Source: Brevibacillus dissolubilis
GTDB lineage: Bacteria; Bacillota; Bacilli; Brevibacillales; Brevibacillaceae
Length of the DNA stretch: 64,000 nt
Direction of reading: 5' to 3'
Assembly: GCF_006170445.1 (NCBI RefSeq)
Contig: NZ_VCNA01000015.1
Location: 1 to 64,000, forward strand
Under the pieces are notes generated by a model. That model was given only the letters and a program-made list of their open reading frames with translations, did no database searches and was not told the origin of the DNA. Shown here one piece after another: positions 26,473-35,694 of the stretch (the first letter of the stretch is position 1; the number at the start of each line of letters is the position of its first letter). The position numbers and the translations under genes were made by a program.

Positions 26473-26898
26473 CTATGGCACAACAGTGACTGGACATGGT
26501 GACTCGTGAAGAACGCCGTAGCTGACGCTGCCAAGGAGACTGCCGCTGACAGGACTCAAACCGCGGGAGCCCATCACGATGCAGGTCGCTTCTGCTTCTT
26601 TTGCTTCCGCACAGATTTCTGTTTTGGGTACGCCAATCCGGAGCTTGGTGCGATACGTCACGCCTGCTTCGTTGACAATCGCCACTGCCTTCTCCATCGC
26701 TTCTTGGGCTAGTTGCTCCTGGTATTCATGGATGGAGTCCTCATTAAAAAAGCGCTTTACATTTGGTGTATGGAAGCTTGGCTGTACATTGAGCAGAATC
26801 ACTTCACCCTGCAGCGCTTTTGCCAGTGGCAGTGCGTAACGGAGTGCTTTGTCAGCATGTTCAGAACCATCGATGGGTATAAGAACGATATGATACAT
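26473..26898 (-). CDS. Universal stress protein (UspA family)
   Basis: 141 aa from ATG at 26898 (MYHIVLIPIDGSEHADKAL), with AAGGATG 9 nt upstream; a 152-codon reading is in frame but lacks a site. The ATP-binding signature MGSRGLSPVSGSLLGSVSYGVL (G-2x-G-9x-G-S) closes the protein, so the ATP-binding Usp subclass is likely. Encoded just upstream of the LytTR gene on the same strand (25-bp gap), possibly co-transcribed. Confidence 0.92.
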   Translation of the reverse strand: MYHIVLIPIDGSEHADKALRYALPLAKALQGEVILLNVQPSFHTPNVKRFFNEDSIHEYQEQLAQEAMEKAVAIVNEAGVTYRTKLRIGVPKTEICAEAKEAEATCIVMGSRGLSPVSGSLLGSVSYGVLHESPCPVTVVP

Positions 26899-27022
26899 AG
26901 AATTCTCATCCTTCCTAGAGAAACGAGTCATTTAGCTTATACCCATACCATACCAGTTTTATATTCACTTATCAGTATATTCCTATATTATTTCAAAACT
27001 TGTACATTTTTTCGTGTACATC

Positions 27023-27502
27023 TTAGATCATTTCACGGATCTGCTCAGTATGGCGCTGTTCGTGCATGAGCAACAGGTCAAGTGCCTGTTTGAGACTGAT
27101 GGGGCCAAGGATCGGATGCGGCAAGGACTTTTCCTGTAAGACAGCCGATTCTGTGACCGGACTGATCACTTGCTCCAATTCGTGGCGGGTCTGCTCCAGC
27201 AGGTGGATCAGCTCACTCTTGGTATAAGAACGGTCTGGCGGAGTGAATGCGTCTGGTGCTTCGATTTTGATCGAGCGGTTCAGTACCATCTCGACTGGCC
27301 GTGCCTTCGGTTGTGGGGTCGTCTCTTGAGCCAATGAAAGTGCAATCGCAGACCCCGCCCATTGATCGGTCATGGTCAGGTGGTACAAGACTTGGCCGAT
27401 GCTCCACTTATCCGTTGCCGGGTGGTGATTCAGCTGTTCATCGGTAAGCGCTGCAATCGTTTGCAGGAGTATGCTTCGTACTTCTCTTATTTGTTGAATC
27501 AT
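27023..27502 (-). CDS. DinB-family metal-dependent protein
   Basis: 159 aa four-helix DinB/YfiT-like protein. His residues in VLYHLTMTDQW and the closing HEQRHTEQI give the three-His metal site. KWSIGQVLYHL is the usual helix of DinB_2 proteins, several of which are bacillithiol- or mycothiol-dependent transferases. Its specific substrate is not predictable. Single gene. Confidence 0.87.
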   Translation of the reverse strand: MIQQIREVRSILLQTIAALTDEQLNHHPATDKWSIGQVLYHLTMTDQWAGSAIALSLAQETTPQPKARPVEMVLNRSIKIEAPDAFTPPDRSYTKSELIHLLEQTRHELEQVISPVTESAVLQEKSLPHPILGPISLKQALDLLLMHEQRHTEQIREMI

Positions 27503-27611
27503 CGCTATTTTCCCCTCCTTTATCCTATTATCTCCTGTCTTAATCGCTTTTCCTAGACCCTCTTACAAGAAAATGCTCAGGAAAGTACCTTCCCTGACAA
27601 ATCCTGACCCG

Positions 27612-27641
27612 TTGTCGCCTCCCCCTGATCAGATGTATAAT
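27612..27641 (+). promoter_or_regulatory. Probable promoter of purine permease gene
   Basis: TTGTCG (27612-27617), 18-nt spacer, TATAAT (27636-27641), 80 nt before the permease ATG. No purine riboswitch pattern was seen in the leader. Confidence 0.5.
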
Positions 27642-27724
27642 GATACCCATTGTGGTGCATGGATGGCTTAGTGCTGTCCTTGTTCGGGGTGGGTTGAGGG
27701 TTCACAATAAGAGGTATATCATGT

Positions 27725-29020
27725 ATGTTGCGTAACTGGATATTTCAACGGTTCGGATTAGAGGCGCACAAGACGTCGGTCAAGCAAGAACTGCTGGCCG
27801 GAACGATTGGATTTATCACAATTGTGTATATCATCGCCGTCAATTCGTCGATTCTTTCCGAAGCGGGTATTCCATTGGAAGCAGCGATGCTGGCCACGAT
27901 CATCAGTTCGTTTGCGGGCTGCGTGTTGATGGGCTTGTGGGGGAACGCGCCGATCATGCTGGTTCCCGGTATGGGGATCAATGCGATGTTCACCTACACG
28001 CTCGTTCAGTCGATGGGGCTTAGCTGGCAGGAAGCGCTGGCTGTCGTGTTTGTGTCGGGGATCTTGTTTACGGTCGTCGCGGTCACACGGTTGTCTGAGA
28101 CGCTCACTGTCGCGATTCCTGCATCGCTCAAGGACGCGATTACCGTGGGACTTGGTCTGTTTTTGACCCTGATCGGTCTGGAAAAAGGCGGTCTGGTCAT
28201 CCGAGGCGAGCACTCCCTGATAGCCCTTGGTCACATGGGCGATCCATACGTACTGACGACGCTTGGGACACTGTTTATCACTGTGTTTTTGTTTATGCGT
28301 AATGTACCGGCCAACTTCCTGATCAGCATCGTGCTGGGTACAGGATTGGCGGTGCTGACAGGTACAGTGGATATCTCCGGGATCGGGACATCCGGCATCT
28401 CGCTTGGTGATTACAGCCAGGTGATCGGTGCGATGTCATTTGCCAAGATCGGGACGCTGACGTTCTGGGTGGCCGTCTTCTCACTGACCATGGTGCTGGT
28501 GTTTGAAAACATCGGTCTCGTGCATGGTCATCTGAGCATGACGAATACTCCGGACAAATTCCGCCGTTCCCTGCAATCCAATGCGCTCTCTGCTATCTCG
28601 TGCGGCCTGTTTGGCACCAGTCCAACTGTGTCGACCGTCGAGAGTGCGGCTGGGATTGCGGCAGGTGGACGTACCGGGCTTACAGCGGTGACGTCAGGCG
28701 TACTGTTTCTGGTGGCTGTGCTGGTGCTTCCGATCATCAAGCTGGTTCCGGGCAGTGCGATTGCTCCGGTGTTGATGATCATCGGGACGCTGATGCTCTC
28801 CAATGTCAAAAACATCGACTTCGGCGACTTGTCCGAAGGTTTCCCCGCTTTTTTGGTGATTGTCATGATCCCATTTACGTACAGCATTGCAGATGGAATC
28901 GCGTTCGGGTTCATCGCCTATCCGCTTCTCAAAGTGGTTCTGGGCAAATCCCGTGACGTCTCCCGTCCGCTGTATGTGATCGCATTGCTCTTTTTACTGC
29001 ACTTTGCTTTGCAGAGTTAG
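27725..29020 (+). CDS. NCS2/AzgA-type purine permease (PbuG/PbuO-like)
   Basis: 431 aa with about 12-13 membrane helices. FGLEAHKTSVKQELLAGTIGFITIVYIIAVN, APIMLVPGMGINAMFTYT and SAISCGLFGTSPTVSTVESAAGIAAGGRTGLTA are hallmarks of the AzgA/PbuG subgroup, which takes up hypoxanthine, guanine or adenine by proton symport. Substrate within the subgroup cannot be fixed. AAGAGGT lies 8 nt before the ATG. Usual PbuG relatives carry a purine riboswitch, which is absent here. Confidence 0.9.
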   Translation: MLRNWIFQRFGLEAHKTSVKQELLAGTIGFITIVYIIAVNSSILSEAGIPLEAAMLATIISSFAGCVLMGLWGNAPIMLVPGMGINAMFTYTLVQSMGLSWQEALAVVFVSGILFTVVAVTRLSETLTVAIPASLKDAITVGLGLFLTLIGLEKGGLVIRGEHSLIALGHMGDPYVLTTLGTLFITVFLFMRNVPANFLISIVLGTGLAVLTGTVDISGIGTSGISLGDYSQVIGAMSFAKIGTLTFWVAVFSLTMVLVFENIGLVHGHLSMTNTPDKFRRSLQSNALSAISCGLFGTSPTVSTVESAAGIAAGGRTGLTAVTSGVLFLVAVLVLPIIKLVPGSAIAPVLMIIGTLMLSNVKNIDFGDLSEGFPAFLVIVMIPFTYSIADGIAFGFIAYPLLKVVLGKSRDVSRPLYVIALLFLLHFALQS

Positions 29021-29033
29021 CACATTCACAACG

Positions 29034-29064
29034 AAAGACACTGGAATTTTTCCGGTGTCTTTTT
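29034..29064 (+). terminator. Terminator after purine permease gene
   Basis: AAGACACTGGA / TCCGGTGTCTT arms around TTTT, followed by TTTTTG, 14 nt past the stop. Confidence 0.8.
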
Positions 29065-29216
29065 GTTATTGATTTTCAGGTGGGTTGAAGTGCGTTATCC
29101 GCCTGCGTCTTACCGGGATAGAGTATGAAGACGATCAAGCTTTGCAGCAATCGAGGATGAACCTAAGCTGGCCCTGTTGATTTGTCTCTCTCATTCCGAT
29201 CCCCCTCCCTGAAAAA

Positions 29217-29265
29217 TAAAAAAAGCTGAAATAAGCAGTCTGTCAATGACTACCTATTCCAGCTT
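29217..29265 (-). terminator. Terminator of the sulfate transporter operon
   Basis: On the minus strand AAGCTGGAATAGG and its partner in CTTATTTCAGCTT form a long stem with a few mismatches, followed by seven T. It lies 24 nt beyond the cysA stop. Confidence 0.8.
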
Positions 29266-29288
29266 AGTCTTACGATTGTACCTTACAT

Positions 29289-30416
29289 TCAAAAATCAGC
29301 CCACACTGACCTTGTCGTCATGAACGGCAGTTCTTGCAGTGCCGGAAGTGGCTCCGTTTCATTCAGGAACACCTTCACATTCTGCAGATTTACATATAGA
29401 GTCTCCCCCACATGGATGCCCAGCTGGCGATAGCGTTCGAGCGTCAATTCTGCTTCGAAAAAGTCTCCATTATCGAGCCGGACCAGCTCCAGACGGATGG
29501 TCGGCCCGACGGCGTGAATATGACGGATGACAGAAGCGGTCGGGGTCTGCTCACTGTAGGTGCTGCTCACATCGATCTCATGCGGGCGGACATAGCCGAC
29601 AGCCTGCACCTGCTCCAAGTCGATATCAGACGGGAGCTCCAGCTGCTTTTCCCCGACCTGAAGCTTGCCTTGGTGGACACGGCCCTGGAATTGGTTGACG
29701 CGTCCGAGGAAGCTGTAGACAAACGGATTGGCCGGCATATGGTAGATCTGCTCAGGTGTACCTACCTGCTCGATTCTCCCCTCGTTCATGACGACAACCC
29801 GGTCTGCCATCTCCAAGGCTTCCTCCTGGTCATGGGTGACGAAGACGGTCGTGATATTCAGCTTCTCGTGCAGCTCCCGAAGCCAGCGGCGAAGCTCCTG
29901 ACGTACCTTGGCATCCAAGGCTCCGAACGGTTCATCGAGAAGCAGCACCTCAGGCTCGACGGCAAGTGCGCGGGCCAGAGCGACCCGTTGCCGTTGTCCC
30001 CCTGACAGCTGAGAAGGATATCGCTCAGCCAGCCCCTCGAGCTGTACCAGCCTAAGCAACTCATGCACACGGTCGCGGATGTCTGCCTTGGATGGACGCT
30101 CCTTGCGTGGACGTACCTGCAGGCCGAACGCGATATTATCAAAAATCGTCATATGACGAAACAGCGCATAATGCTGGAACACAAAGCCTACTTTTCGCTC
30201 TCCGACGCTCTTGTAGGTGGCATCTGTGCCTTTGAACAGAATCTGTCCGCTGTCCGTGCCCTCCAGTCCGGCGATCAGGCGCAGCAGCGTAGTTTTGCCC
30301 GAACCCGACGGCCCTAAGAGAGCGACCAGCTCCCCGGTCGGAATATTAAGATCGATCCCTTTCAGTGCTTGAAACGATGCAAACGTCTTGGTGACCTGAC
30401 GTACCTCTATACTCAT
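29289..30416 (-). CDS. cysA: Sulfate/thiosulfate ABC transporter ATPase
   Basis: 375 aa from ATG at 30416 ([12 protein letters not shown]), GGAGGA 8 nt upstream; a 395-codon frame starting inside cysW is rejected. Walker A is GPSGSGKTT (35-43), signature LSGGQRQR, Walker [16 protein letters not shown]-loop FVTHDQEEA. The C-terminal TOBE-like region (residues about 240-350) is standard for CysA. It powers uptake through CysT-CysW of sulfate delivered by Sbp. Last gene of the operon. Confidence 0.93.
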   Translation of the reverse strand: MSIEVRQVTKTFASFQALKGIDLNIPTGELVALLGPSGSGKTTLLRLIAGLEGTDSGQILFKGTDATYKSVGERKVGFVFQHYALFRHMTIFDNIAFGLQVRPRKERPSKADIRDRVHELLRLVQLEGLAERYPSQLSGGQRQRVALARALAVEPEVLLLDEPFGALDAKVRQELRRWLRELHEKLNITTVFVTHDQEEALEMADRVVVMNEGRIEQVGTPEQIYHMPANPFVYSFLGRVNQFQGRVHQGKLQVGEKQLELPSDIDLEQVQAVGYVRPHEIDVSSTYSEQTPTASVIRHIHAVGPTIRLELVRLDNGDFFEAELTLERYRQLGIHVGETLYVNLQNVKVFLNETEPLPALQELPFMTTRSVWADF

Positions 30417-30448
30417 CTGTCGTCTCCTCCTACTATGATCATTCCGAA

Positions 30449-31318
30449 CTAACCCCGGTGCTCCCCGGACTTCCACTCTACGATACTTTTGATAACCAAG
30501 GTGAACAGGGCCAGCACAGCCAAGAGTGAAGCCACGGCAAAAGCAGCGACGAAATTGTATTCGTTATACAAAATCTCAACATGCAGCGGGATCGTATTGG
30601 TCTCCCCGCGAATATGCCCGGAGACGACAGAGACCGCTCCGAATTCCCCCATTGCCCGTGCGTTGCATAAAATAACTCCATAGAGCAATCCCCACTTGAT
30701 ATTGGGCAGAGTCACCCGCCAAAAGGTCTGCCAACCGCTGGCTCCAAGCGAGATCGCAGCCTCTTCCTCTTCTGTGCCTTGCGCCTGCATCACCGGGATC
30801 AGCTCGCGTGCCACGAACGGAAATGTGACGAACAGCGTAGCAAGCAGAATCCCCGGCCAGGCGTAGACGATCTGGATATCATAAGCTTCAAGTACCGGGG
30901 CAAACACCCCCTGCGCACCGAACAAGAGCACGAAGATCAGACCGGAGATGACTGGTGACACTGCAAAAGGCAGGTCGATCAAAGTAACCAGCAGGTTTTT
31001 CCCGGCAAACTGGAACTTCGCGATCGCCCAGGCCGCCGCTACCCCGAAGATCAGATTCAGCGGAACGGTGATGGATGCGATCAACAGTGTCAGCTTGATC
31101 GCCGACCACGCTTCCTCTTCGACCAGTGCGGCCAGATAGAGCTCCCAGCCTTTTGCGAAGGCCTCGGTAAAGACAGCCGCGAGAGGCACGATCAGAACCA
31201 AACCGAGAAAGCCAAGTGCAACCGTGATGAGCAGCCAGCGTATCCAGGGTGCTTCCGTCTGTCCGACGATGGCACGGGGAGATGTTGCTTGGGATGGTAC
31301 CACATGAAGATCAGGCAT
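30449..31318 (-). CDS. cysW: Sulfate ABC transporter permease CysW
   Basis: 289 aa, six membrane helices and the EAA loop ([26 protein letters not shown]) with [15 protein letters not shown], typical of CysW. The start is ATG 31318 (MPDLHVV), with AGGAGAG 6 nt upstream; an earlier in-frame codon overlaps the cysT stop. It pairs with CysT to form the membrane channel. Confidence 0.93.
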   Translation of the reverse strand: MPDLHVVPSQATSPRAIVGQTEAPWIRWLLITVALGFLGLVLIVPLAAVFTEAFAKGWELYLAALVEEEAWSAIKLTLLIASITVPLNLIFGVAAAWAIAKFQFAGKNLLVTLIDLPFAVSPVISGLIFVLLFGAQGVFAPVLEAYDIQIVYAWPGILLATLFVTFPFVARELIPVMQAQGTEEEEAAISLGASGWQTFWRVTLPNIKWGLLYGVILCNARAMGEFGAVSVVSGHIRGETNTIPLHVEILYNEYNFVAAFAVASLLAVLALFTLVIKSIVEWKSGEHRG

Positions 31319-31332
31319 GATGTTCTCTCCTC

Positions 31333-32169
31333 TCAACCCGGCATATGTCGTCGGCTTGTTTTGTACTGCAACAGATTAATGACAAGCAGCATGAAAAAGG
31401 AAGCCACCAGCACCACCGCCGCAATCGCCGTCGCACCTGCGTAATCGTACTGCTCCAGCTTGGTGATGATCAGAAGCGGTGTGATCTCCGTCTTCATCGG
31501 CATGTTGCCCGCGATGAACACGACCGACCCATACTCGCCCAAGGCTCTGGCAAAGGCAAGGGCAAAACCGGTAAACATCGCCGGAACGATCGGCGGGAGG
31601 ATCACCCGTACAAAAGTCTGCCAGCGAGACGCCCCAAGTGTGGCCGCCGCTTCTTCGTATTGCTTATCGAGGTCTTGCAGCACCGGCTGAATCGTTCGCA
31701 CCACAAAAGGCAAGCCGATAAATGTCAGTGCAATCATAATCCCCAATGGGGTAAATGCCACCTTGATCCCGAGCGGCTCCAGATACTGTCCAATCCAGCC
31801 GTTGGGCGCATAGACCGCGGTCAGGGCGATCCCGGCCACAGCAGTCGGCAGGGCAAACGGCAGATCCACCAGCCCATCCACGACCCGTTTACCCGGAAAG
31901 TCGTACCGTACCAACACCCATGCGACCAACAAACCGAACACCGCATTCACCGATGCGGCTGTGATGGAAGCCGTAAAGGTCAATTGATAGGAAGCCAGCA
32001 CCCGCGCATCCGTGACGGTCTGCCAGAATGCTGACCAACTCAATGACGCTGATTTGATGAACAAGAGGGACAGCGGGATCAACACGATAAAGCTAAGATA
32101 CAGCAGCGTATACCCCATTGAGAGGCCGAAACCGGGCAGAACACTGCGCTGTCTGAGACGGTTGCCCAT
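31333..32169 (-). CDS. cysT: Sulfate ABC transporter permease CysT
   Basis: 278 aa, six helices, EAA loop [21 protein letters not shown] and [17 protein letters not shown], the CysT signature. ATG at 32169 (MGNRLRQRS) has AAGGAG 8 nt upstream, which favours it over a GTG three codons earlier. It lies 51 nt downstream of sbp and 14 nt upstream of cysW. Confidence 0.93.
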   Translation of the reverse strand: MGNRLRQRSVLPGFGLSMGYTLLYLSFIVLIPLSLLFIKSASLSWSAFWQTVTDARVLASYQLTFTASITAASVNAVFGLLVAWVLVRYDFPGKRVVDGLVDLPFALPTAVAGIALTAVYAPNGWIGQYLEPLGIKVAFTPLGIMIALTFIGLPFVVRTIQPVLQDLDKQYEEAAATLGASRWQTFVRVILPPIVPAMFTGFALAFARALGEYGSVVFIAGNMPMKTEITPLLIITKLEQYDYAGATAIAAVVLVASFFMLLVINLLQYKTSRRHMPG

Positions 32170-32220
32170 TACGTACACTCCTTCTTCCTTTTAGGATTGA
32201 AGTTATCGGCTTATGCTTGG

Positions 32221-33297
32221 TTATTGCGGTTTGTAGATCTGGTCGAATACACCGCCGTCAGCAAAATGTTCTTTTTGCGCCTTTTGCCAGCCGCCAAATA
32301 CTTCATCGATGGTGAACAGCTCGACTTGCGGGAACTGGTTGGCGTACTTCTCCACTACCTTTGGTGAGCGCGGGCGGAAATAGTGCTTGGCCGCGATTTC
32401 CTGACCTTCATCGGTGTAGAGGTATTCGAGGTAGGCTTTGGCTACTTCGCGTGTGCCGTGTTTGTCTGCCACTTTATCTACGACAGCGACAGGCGGCTCG
32501 GCAAGAATGCTGACAGATGGAACGACGATCTCGAATTTGTCTTTGCCCAGCTCGTTGACAGCGAGGAAGGCTTCATTTTCCCAAGCGAGCAGGACATCCC
32601 CGATACCGCGCTCGACAAAAGTGGTCGTCGCTCCACGCGCACCGGAGTCGAGTACCGGAACATTTTTTAAGAGCTGGGTGACGAATTCTTTGGCTTTGGC
32701 CTGGTCGCCGTTATGTTGTTTCAAGGCATAGCCCCAGGCAGCCAGGTAGTTCCATCTCGCACCACCAGAGGTTTTTGGGTTCGGAGTGATGACGGAGATG
32801 CCCGGTTTTACGAGGTCATCCCAGTTTTTGATGCCTTTGGGATTTCCCTTGTGGACGAGGAACACGATGGTCGAGGTGTATGGGGAGCTGTTGTCTGGGA
32901 GGCTCTTTTGCCAGTCCTTCGTGATCAGGTCTTTGCCTGCGATCGCGTCGATGTCGTAGGCCAGTGCCAGTGTCACGATATCGGCTTCGAGGCCGTCGAT
33001 GACAGAGCGGGATTGTTTGCCTGAGCCGCCATGGGATTGCTTCACCTTGACTTCCTGACCAGTTTTACCTTTCCAGTAGGTGGCGAAGCTGTTGTTGAAA
33101 TCTTGGTACAATTCACGCGTCGGGTCGTAGGAGACGTTCAGCAGCTCGACGGTTTTTGGTGCGGCCGCCGTGCCATTTTGAGGTGCGCTGGTCTGTTCGG
33201 CTGAGGAGGAGCCGCAGCCTGCGAGACTGACCAGCATGCTTGTTGATAAGAGTGCCATGGACAGGCCCTTGAATACTTTTGCTGCTTGGAATTTCAT
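32221..33297 (-). CDS. sbp: Sulfate-binding lipoprotein
   Basis: 358 aa substrate-binding lipoprotein. The signal ends in the lipobox LAGC (Cys28). [45 protein letters not shown] and [22 protein letters not shown] are the conserved sulfate-pocket segments of Sbp/CysP. It captures sulfate or thiosulfate on the membrane outer face for CysTWA. First transporter gene of the run; the next gene upstream is yezD, with a strong hairpin between. Confidence 0.94.
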   Translation of the reverse strand: MKFQAAKVFKGLSMALLSTSMLVSLAGCGSSSAEQTSAPQNGTAAAPKTVELLNVSYDPTRELYQDFNNSFATYWKGKTGQEVKVKQSHGGSGKQSRSVIDGLEADIVTLALAYDIDAIAGKDLITKDWQKSLPDNSSPYTSTIVFLVHKGNPKGIKNWDDLVKPGISVITPNPKTSGGARWNYLAAWGYALKQHNGDQAKAKEFVTQLLKNVPVLDSGARGATTTFVERGIGDVLLAWENEAFLAVNELGKDKFEIVVPSVSILAEPPVAVVDKVADKHGTREVAKAYLEYLYTDEGQEIAAKHYFRPRSPKVVEKYANQFPQVELFTIDEVFGGWQKAQKEHFADGGVFDQIYKPQ

Positions 33298-33351
33298 CTA
33301 TTTTCTCTCCCTTTTCTTTGAATGCTTCTCTATCTTCTTCCTCAGCCGACA

Positions 33352-33415
33352 AAAAAGACTCCTGTGACTCTGCCCGACATGTGTCTTAGCGGGGCAAAAT
33401 CAGAGGAGCCTTCGG
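33352..33415 (-). terminator. Long hairpin with T-run between yezD and sbp (possible attenuator)
   Basis: On the minus strand GGCTCCT..TGA..GCCC pairs with GGGC..TCA..AGGAGTC around a 16-nt loop, and the 3' arm runs straight into TTTTTTG. It stops transcription coming from rrf2-yezD or modulates read-through into sbp. No separate sbp promoter is obvious in the 50 nt that remain. It does not match the S-box or T-box consensus. Confidence 0.65.
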
Positions 33416-33433
33416 TGGTCCGATCGGCAATCT

Positions 33434-33634
33434 TCATTTTTCTTGAGGTGAGGCATAGTTTCGTCCTTTCACCGTGTTGCTTTTCTCTAGAGGATAACGG
33501 TATTTTTCCACCCGTTCAATCTGGGTGATCTGGGAATCGTGCACGGTGATATTGAGTGAGCCGTATTCCAGTCCCTCGAGCGAACGGAGAATTCGTTCCA
33601 TCCATTGATCATTGAGATTATTTTTTGTAGACAA
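33434..33634 (-). CDS. yezD: YezD-family small protein (DUF2292)
   Basis: 66 aa. WMERILRSLEGLEYGSLNITVHDSQITQIERVEKYRYP is the conserved body of the DUF2292/YezD family, commonly encoded beside sulfate-assimilation genes in Bacillales. Function is not established. Its start overlaps the rrf2 gene by 17 bp, implying coupled translation. It is followed by the long hairpin and the sulfate transporter. Confidence 0.85.
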   Translation of the reverse strand: MSTKNNLNDQWMERILRSLEGLEYGSLNITVHDSQITQIERVEKYRYPLEKSNTVKGRNYASPQEK

Positions 33635-34067
33635 TCAGGTTCCCTCCATCCAAAACATTCAGTTTCCCACTTAATAGATCATCAAGCGTGGTCTGTTCCA
33701 ACACATGTGCGATGGTATCACGCACCAAAGTCCAGAGCGGCTTGAGCATACAGCCTGCTTCCAGCTGGCATGGTTCATAGGCAGTCACACTGGCACAGCT
33801 CATCGGTGACAGCGGTCCTTCCAGACGGCGTATCACTTCTCCAATATTGATCTCCTGTGGCGCCAGCTTGAGCCGGTAGCCGCCTTGTGCACCTCGTTTG
33901 CTGGATACATAGCCTAATTTCTTGAGTTGCAACAAAATCTGCTCCAGATAACGGACGGTGACGAGGGTCTTATCTGCAATATCGCTGATGGATAGCACTT
34001 GACCGTCATGTTGACCAAGCACTAGCAACGCTCTGAGTGCGTATTCCCCTTTACTTGAAACCTTCAT
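33618..34067 (-). CDS. Rrf2-family transcriptional regulator
   Basis: 149 aa from ATG at 34067 (MKVSSKGEYALRALL), GGGGGG 7 nt upstream. Winged helix with SISDIADKTLVTVRYLEQILLQLKKLGYVSSKRGAQGGYRL, the Rrf2 reader. Three cysteines, C91, C100 and C106, lie in the region that binds an Fe-S cluster in IscR and NsrR, so an Fe-S sensing role is possible; B. subtilis CymR lacks this set. Being upstream of yezD and the sulfate transporter points to control of sulfur uptake. A 14-bp palindrome stands in its upstream region. Confidence 0.85.
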   Translation of the reverse strand: MKVSSKGEYALRALLVLGQHDGQVLSISDIADKTLVTVRYLEQILLQLKKLGYVSSKRGAQGGYRLKLAPQEINIGEVIRRLEGPLSPMSCASVTAYEPCQLEAGCMLKPLWTLVRDTIAHVLEQTTLDDLLSGKLNVLDGGNLIVYKK

Positions 34068-34154
34068 TGTCGTCCCCCCGTTTTTCATTCTTGAGCAGAT
34101 TAGTCGAGATTTGCGCAGACGCGTAAGCCAATTTTGACTTACCTTCGTGTGTGG

Positions 34155-34168
34155 CCCAACCGGTTGGG
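34155..34168. promoter_or_regulatory. 14-bp perfect palindrome upstream of rrf2
   Basis: CCCAACCGGTTGGG is a perfect dyad 87 bp upstream of the rrf2 start. It is a candidate operator for the Rrf2 protein or the divergent promoter region. No matching copy was found before sbp. Confidence 0.4.
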
Positions 34169-34260
34169 TATCTGTGACGATGACATATACCCCGGTTCTT
34201 CTGTCTTATTGATATGACAGGAGTAGATGGGATGCTACCCAATCGCGGCAGGGAACGCGC

Positions 34261-35079
34261 CTATATTGCCTCGTTACGCAGCCACTCAAGGGGGGGCGTG
34301 TATTTCTGCACCCATCCCAGTGTGGCTTCGAACAGTTGCTTGGAGGCATGAACAGATGAAAAGGTGTGGTCAGCCCCAAACAGGACTTGCTTCTCAAAAC
34401 TGTGGCTGCTGCCTAAGCGAAACGCATGCTGGTACAAAAAGCATGTATCCACCGGGATCGCTTCATCATCCGTACCATGTGCCAAGAACACATCGCCCGC
34501 GTAAGCCTGCACCTCTTTTAACGGATGATAATCGATCAGTGAATCGAAGAACTCCGCCTGCAGCTCATATCCCAGATGGTCGATGGCCTTCTGAGTCTCG
34601 AGCTTCTCTACCTCTTCTTCCCCGACGATCCGCACCAAGTCCCGGTGTGGATGCCCGACTGCGGCCCACATCAACAGCTTGTTGATCCGCTCATCCCGAG
34701 CAGCCGTCAGCGCAGCAATCGCTCCGCCAAGACTGTGTCCCAACAGAAAAAAGCGCTCTTGGTCGATCTTCGGATGCGTCCAGACGTAATCAATCACATG
34801 ACGGGTCTGCTCCAAAAAGCGTTCCATCCCGTATGTACCGTACTCCCCGTCGCTCTCGCCGCAGCCTTCATAATCAAACCGAAGCACCGCAATCCCTTGG
34901 GAAGCAAAATACCGTGCCGCCTTCACAAACAGCCGGTTGACACCGATTCGGTTCCCGACGAAACCGTGGCAGATCACAATCACAGGGAATTTCCCATCTC
35001 CTTCAGGCCGATGTACCGGAAGATGCCATGTCGCAGCCAGTTCTATATCGTTGCTATATATGTTCACATGTTGCTCCAT
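34261..35079 (-). CDS. Alpha/beta hydrolase (esterase-like)
   Basis: 272 aa. VIVICHGFVGNRIG (oxyanion region), nucleophile in LLGHSLGGAIAA (Ser near 118), acid in HGTDDEAIP and His in GADHTFSS. The set resembles BAAT/feruloyl-esterase-like hydrolases acting on small esters. Substrate unknown. AAGGAGG precedes the ATG. A TATAAT box lies about 75 bp upstream. Single gene upstream of the rrf2 group. Confidence 0.88.
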   Translation of the reverse strand: MEQHVNIYSNDIELAATWHLPVHRPEGDGKFPVIVICHGFVGNRIGVNRLFVKAARYFASQGIAVLRFDYEGCGESDGEYGTYGMERFLEQTRHVIDYVWTHPKIDQERFFLLGHSLGGAIAALTAARDERINKLLMWAAVGHPHRDLVRIVGEEEVEKLETQKAIDHLGYELQAEFFDSLIDYHPLKEVQAYAGDVFLAHGTDDEAIPVDTCFLYQHAFRLGSSHSFEKQVLFGADHTFSSVHASKQLFEATLGWVQKYTPPLEWLRNEAI

Positions 35080-35136
35080 TGAAATAACCTCCTTGGTAGG
35101 ATCGGGCCTTCAGGTGTGACTGATCGGCCTTATAGG

Positions 35137-35172
35137 TACCATTATAATTCCATTAATTCCGATAAGTAAAGT
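35137..35172 (-). promoter_or_regulatory. Probable promoter of alpha/beta hydrolase gene
   Basis: On the minus strand TATAAT with TTTACT 18 nt upstream. The spacer holds CGGAATTAATGG, a 12-mer that recurs before the cystine-type transporter gene. Confidence 0.4.
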
Positions 35173-35208
35173 AGGGATTTAAAAAAATTTGGATATTTGG
35201 TGGATGCT

Positions 35209-35523
35209 TTATGTAATGAGTATTTGAAAGTGACTCACAGTAATGATACTCAGGTTCGTCCATTCGTATGTCTGGAGAGGGTTATGATAGGTGAATAGTT
35301 CTGGTGGATTAACTACGATCGTACCGATTTCATCATATTTGAGAGTTCCTCCTACCTGTTCCAATATACTAAGGAGAGTGAAGATGGAGAATACAGTTAA
35401 ACTAGCCCCTTGCAGATTTATCTCAATCTGCTGCACACCGTCTTGTATCGCTACATGTAAACTCTCACCGCTATCTACAGGTATTTGATACGACTTATTA
35501 TTGAAACTGAATGAGACTCTCAA
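35209..35523 (-). CDS. Uncharacterised 104-aa protein
   Basis: Not recognised. TTG start with GAGGA upstream. The sequence begins MRVSFSFNNKSYQIPVDSG and continues with an alternating hydrophobic pattern (QQIEINLQGASLTVFSIF) that suggests a small beta-rich protein. No cysteines, no clear signal. A 31-codon frame ends 11 nt upstream and may be coupled. Could be a decayed remnant. Confidence 0.45.
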   Translation of the reverse strand: MRVSFSFNNKSYQIPVDSGESLHVAIQDGVQQIEINLQGASLTVFSIFTLLSILEQVGGTLKYDEIGTIVVNPPELFTYHNPLQTYEWTNLSIITVSHFQILIT

Positions 35524-35533
35524 AAAACATTCC

Positions 35534-35629
35534 TCATCGGTTAACTACTTGATATCCTTGCTCCTTCATTCGCTCATCCAGACAGTCTTTTACGGTTAAT
35601 CTACTCAAAGCGCCAGATCCGTTAGTCAC
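35534..35629 (-). CDS. Possible 31-aa small protein or gene remnant
   Basis: A GTG-started frame of 31 codons (MTNGSGALSRLTVKDCLDER then MKEQGYQVVNR) ends 11 nt before the TTG of the 104-aa gene. Codon use looks coding, but no ribosome site is seen and the frame is closed just upstream. It may be the end of a decayed gene. Confidence 0.25.
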   Translation of the reverse strand: MTNGSGALSRLTVKDCLDERMKEQGYQVVNR

Positions 35630-35645
35630 TAGTATTCATCTGACG

Positions 35646-35678
35646 AAAAAAGCGCCCCTGAAAAACCAGGAACGCTTT
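35646..35678 (-). terminator. Terminator after alpha/beta hydrolase gene
   Basis: On the minus strand AAAGCGTTCCTGG and CAGGGGCGCTTTTTT pair with a small internal loop; the stem continues into the T-run. It follows the 35.7-kb hydrolase gene. Confidence 0.7.
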
Positions 35679-35694
35679 GCTTTACCCTTTATAC

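Noticed and set aside
27556-27724. Purine riboswitch before the purine permease
   Set aside because: The conserved aptamer core could not be found.
29090-29215. Short plus-strand frame after the purine permease
   Set aside because: No ribosome site, no likeness to known proteins, and terminators stand on both sides.
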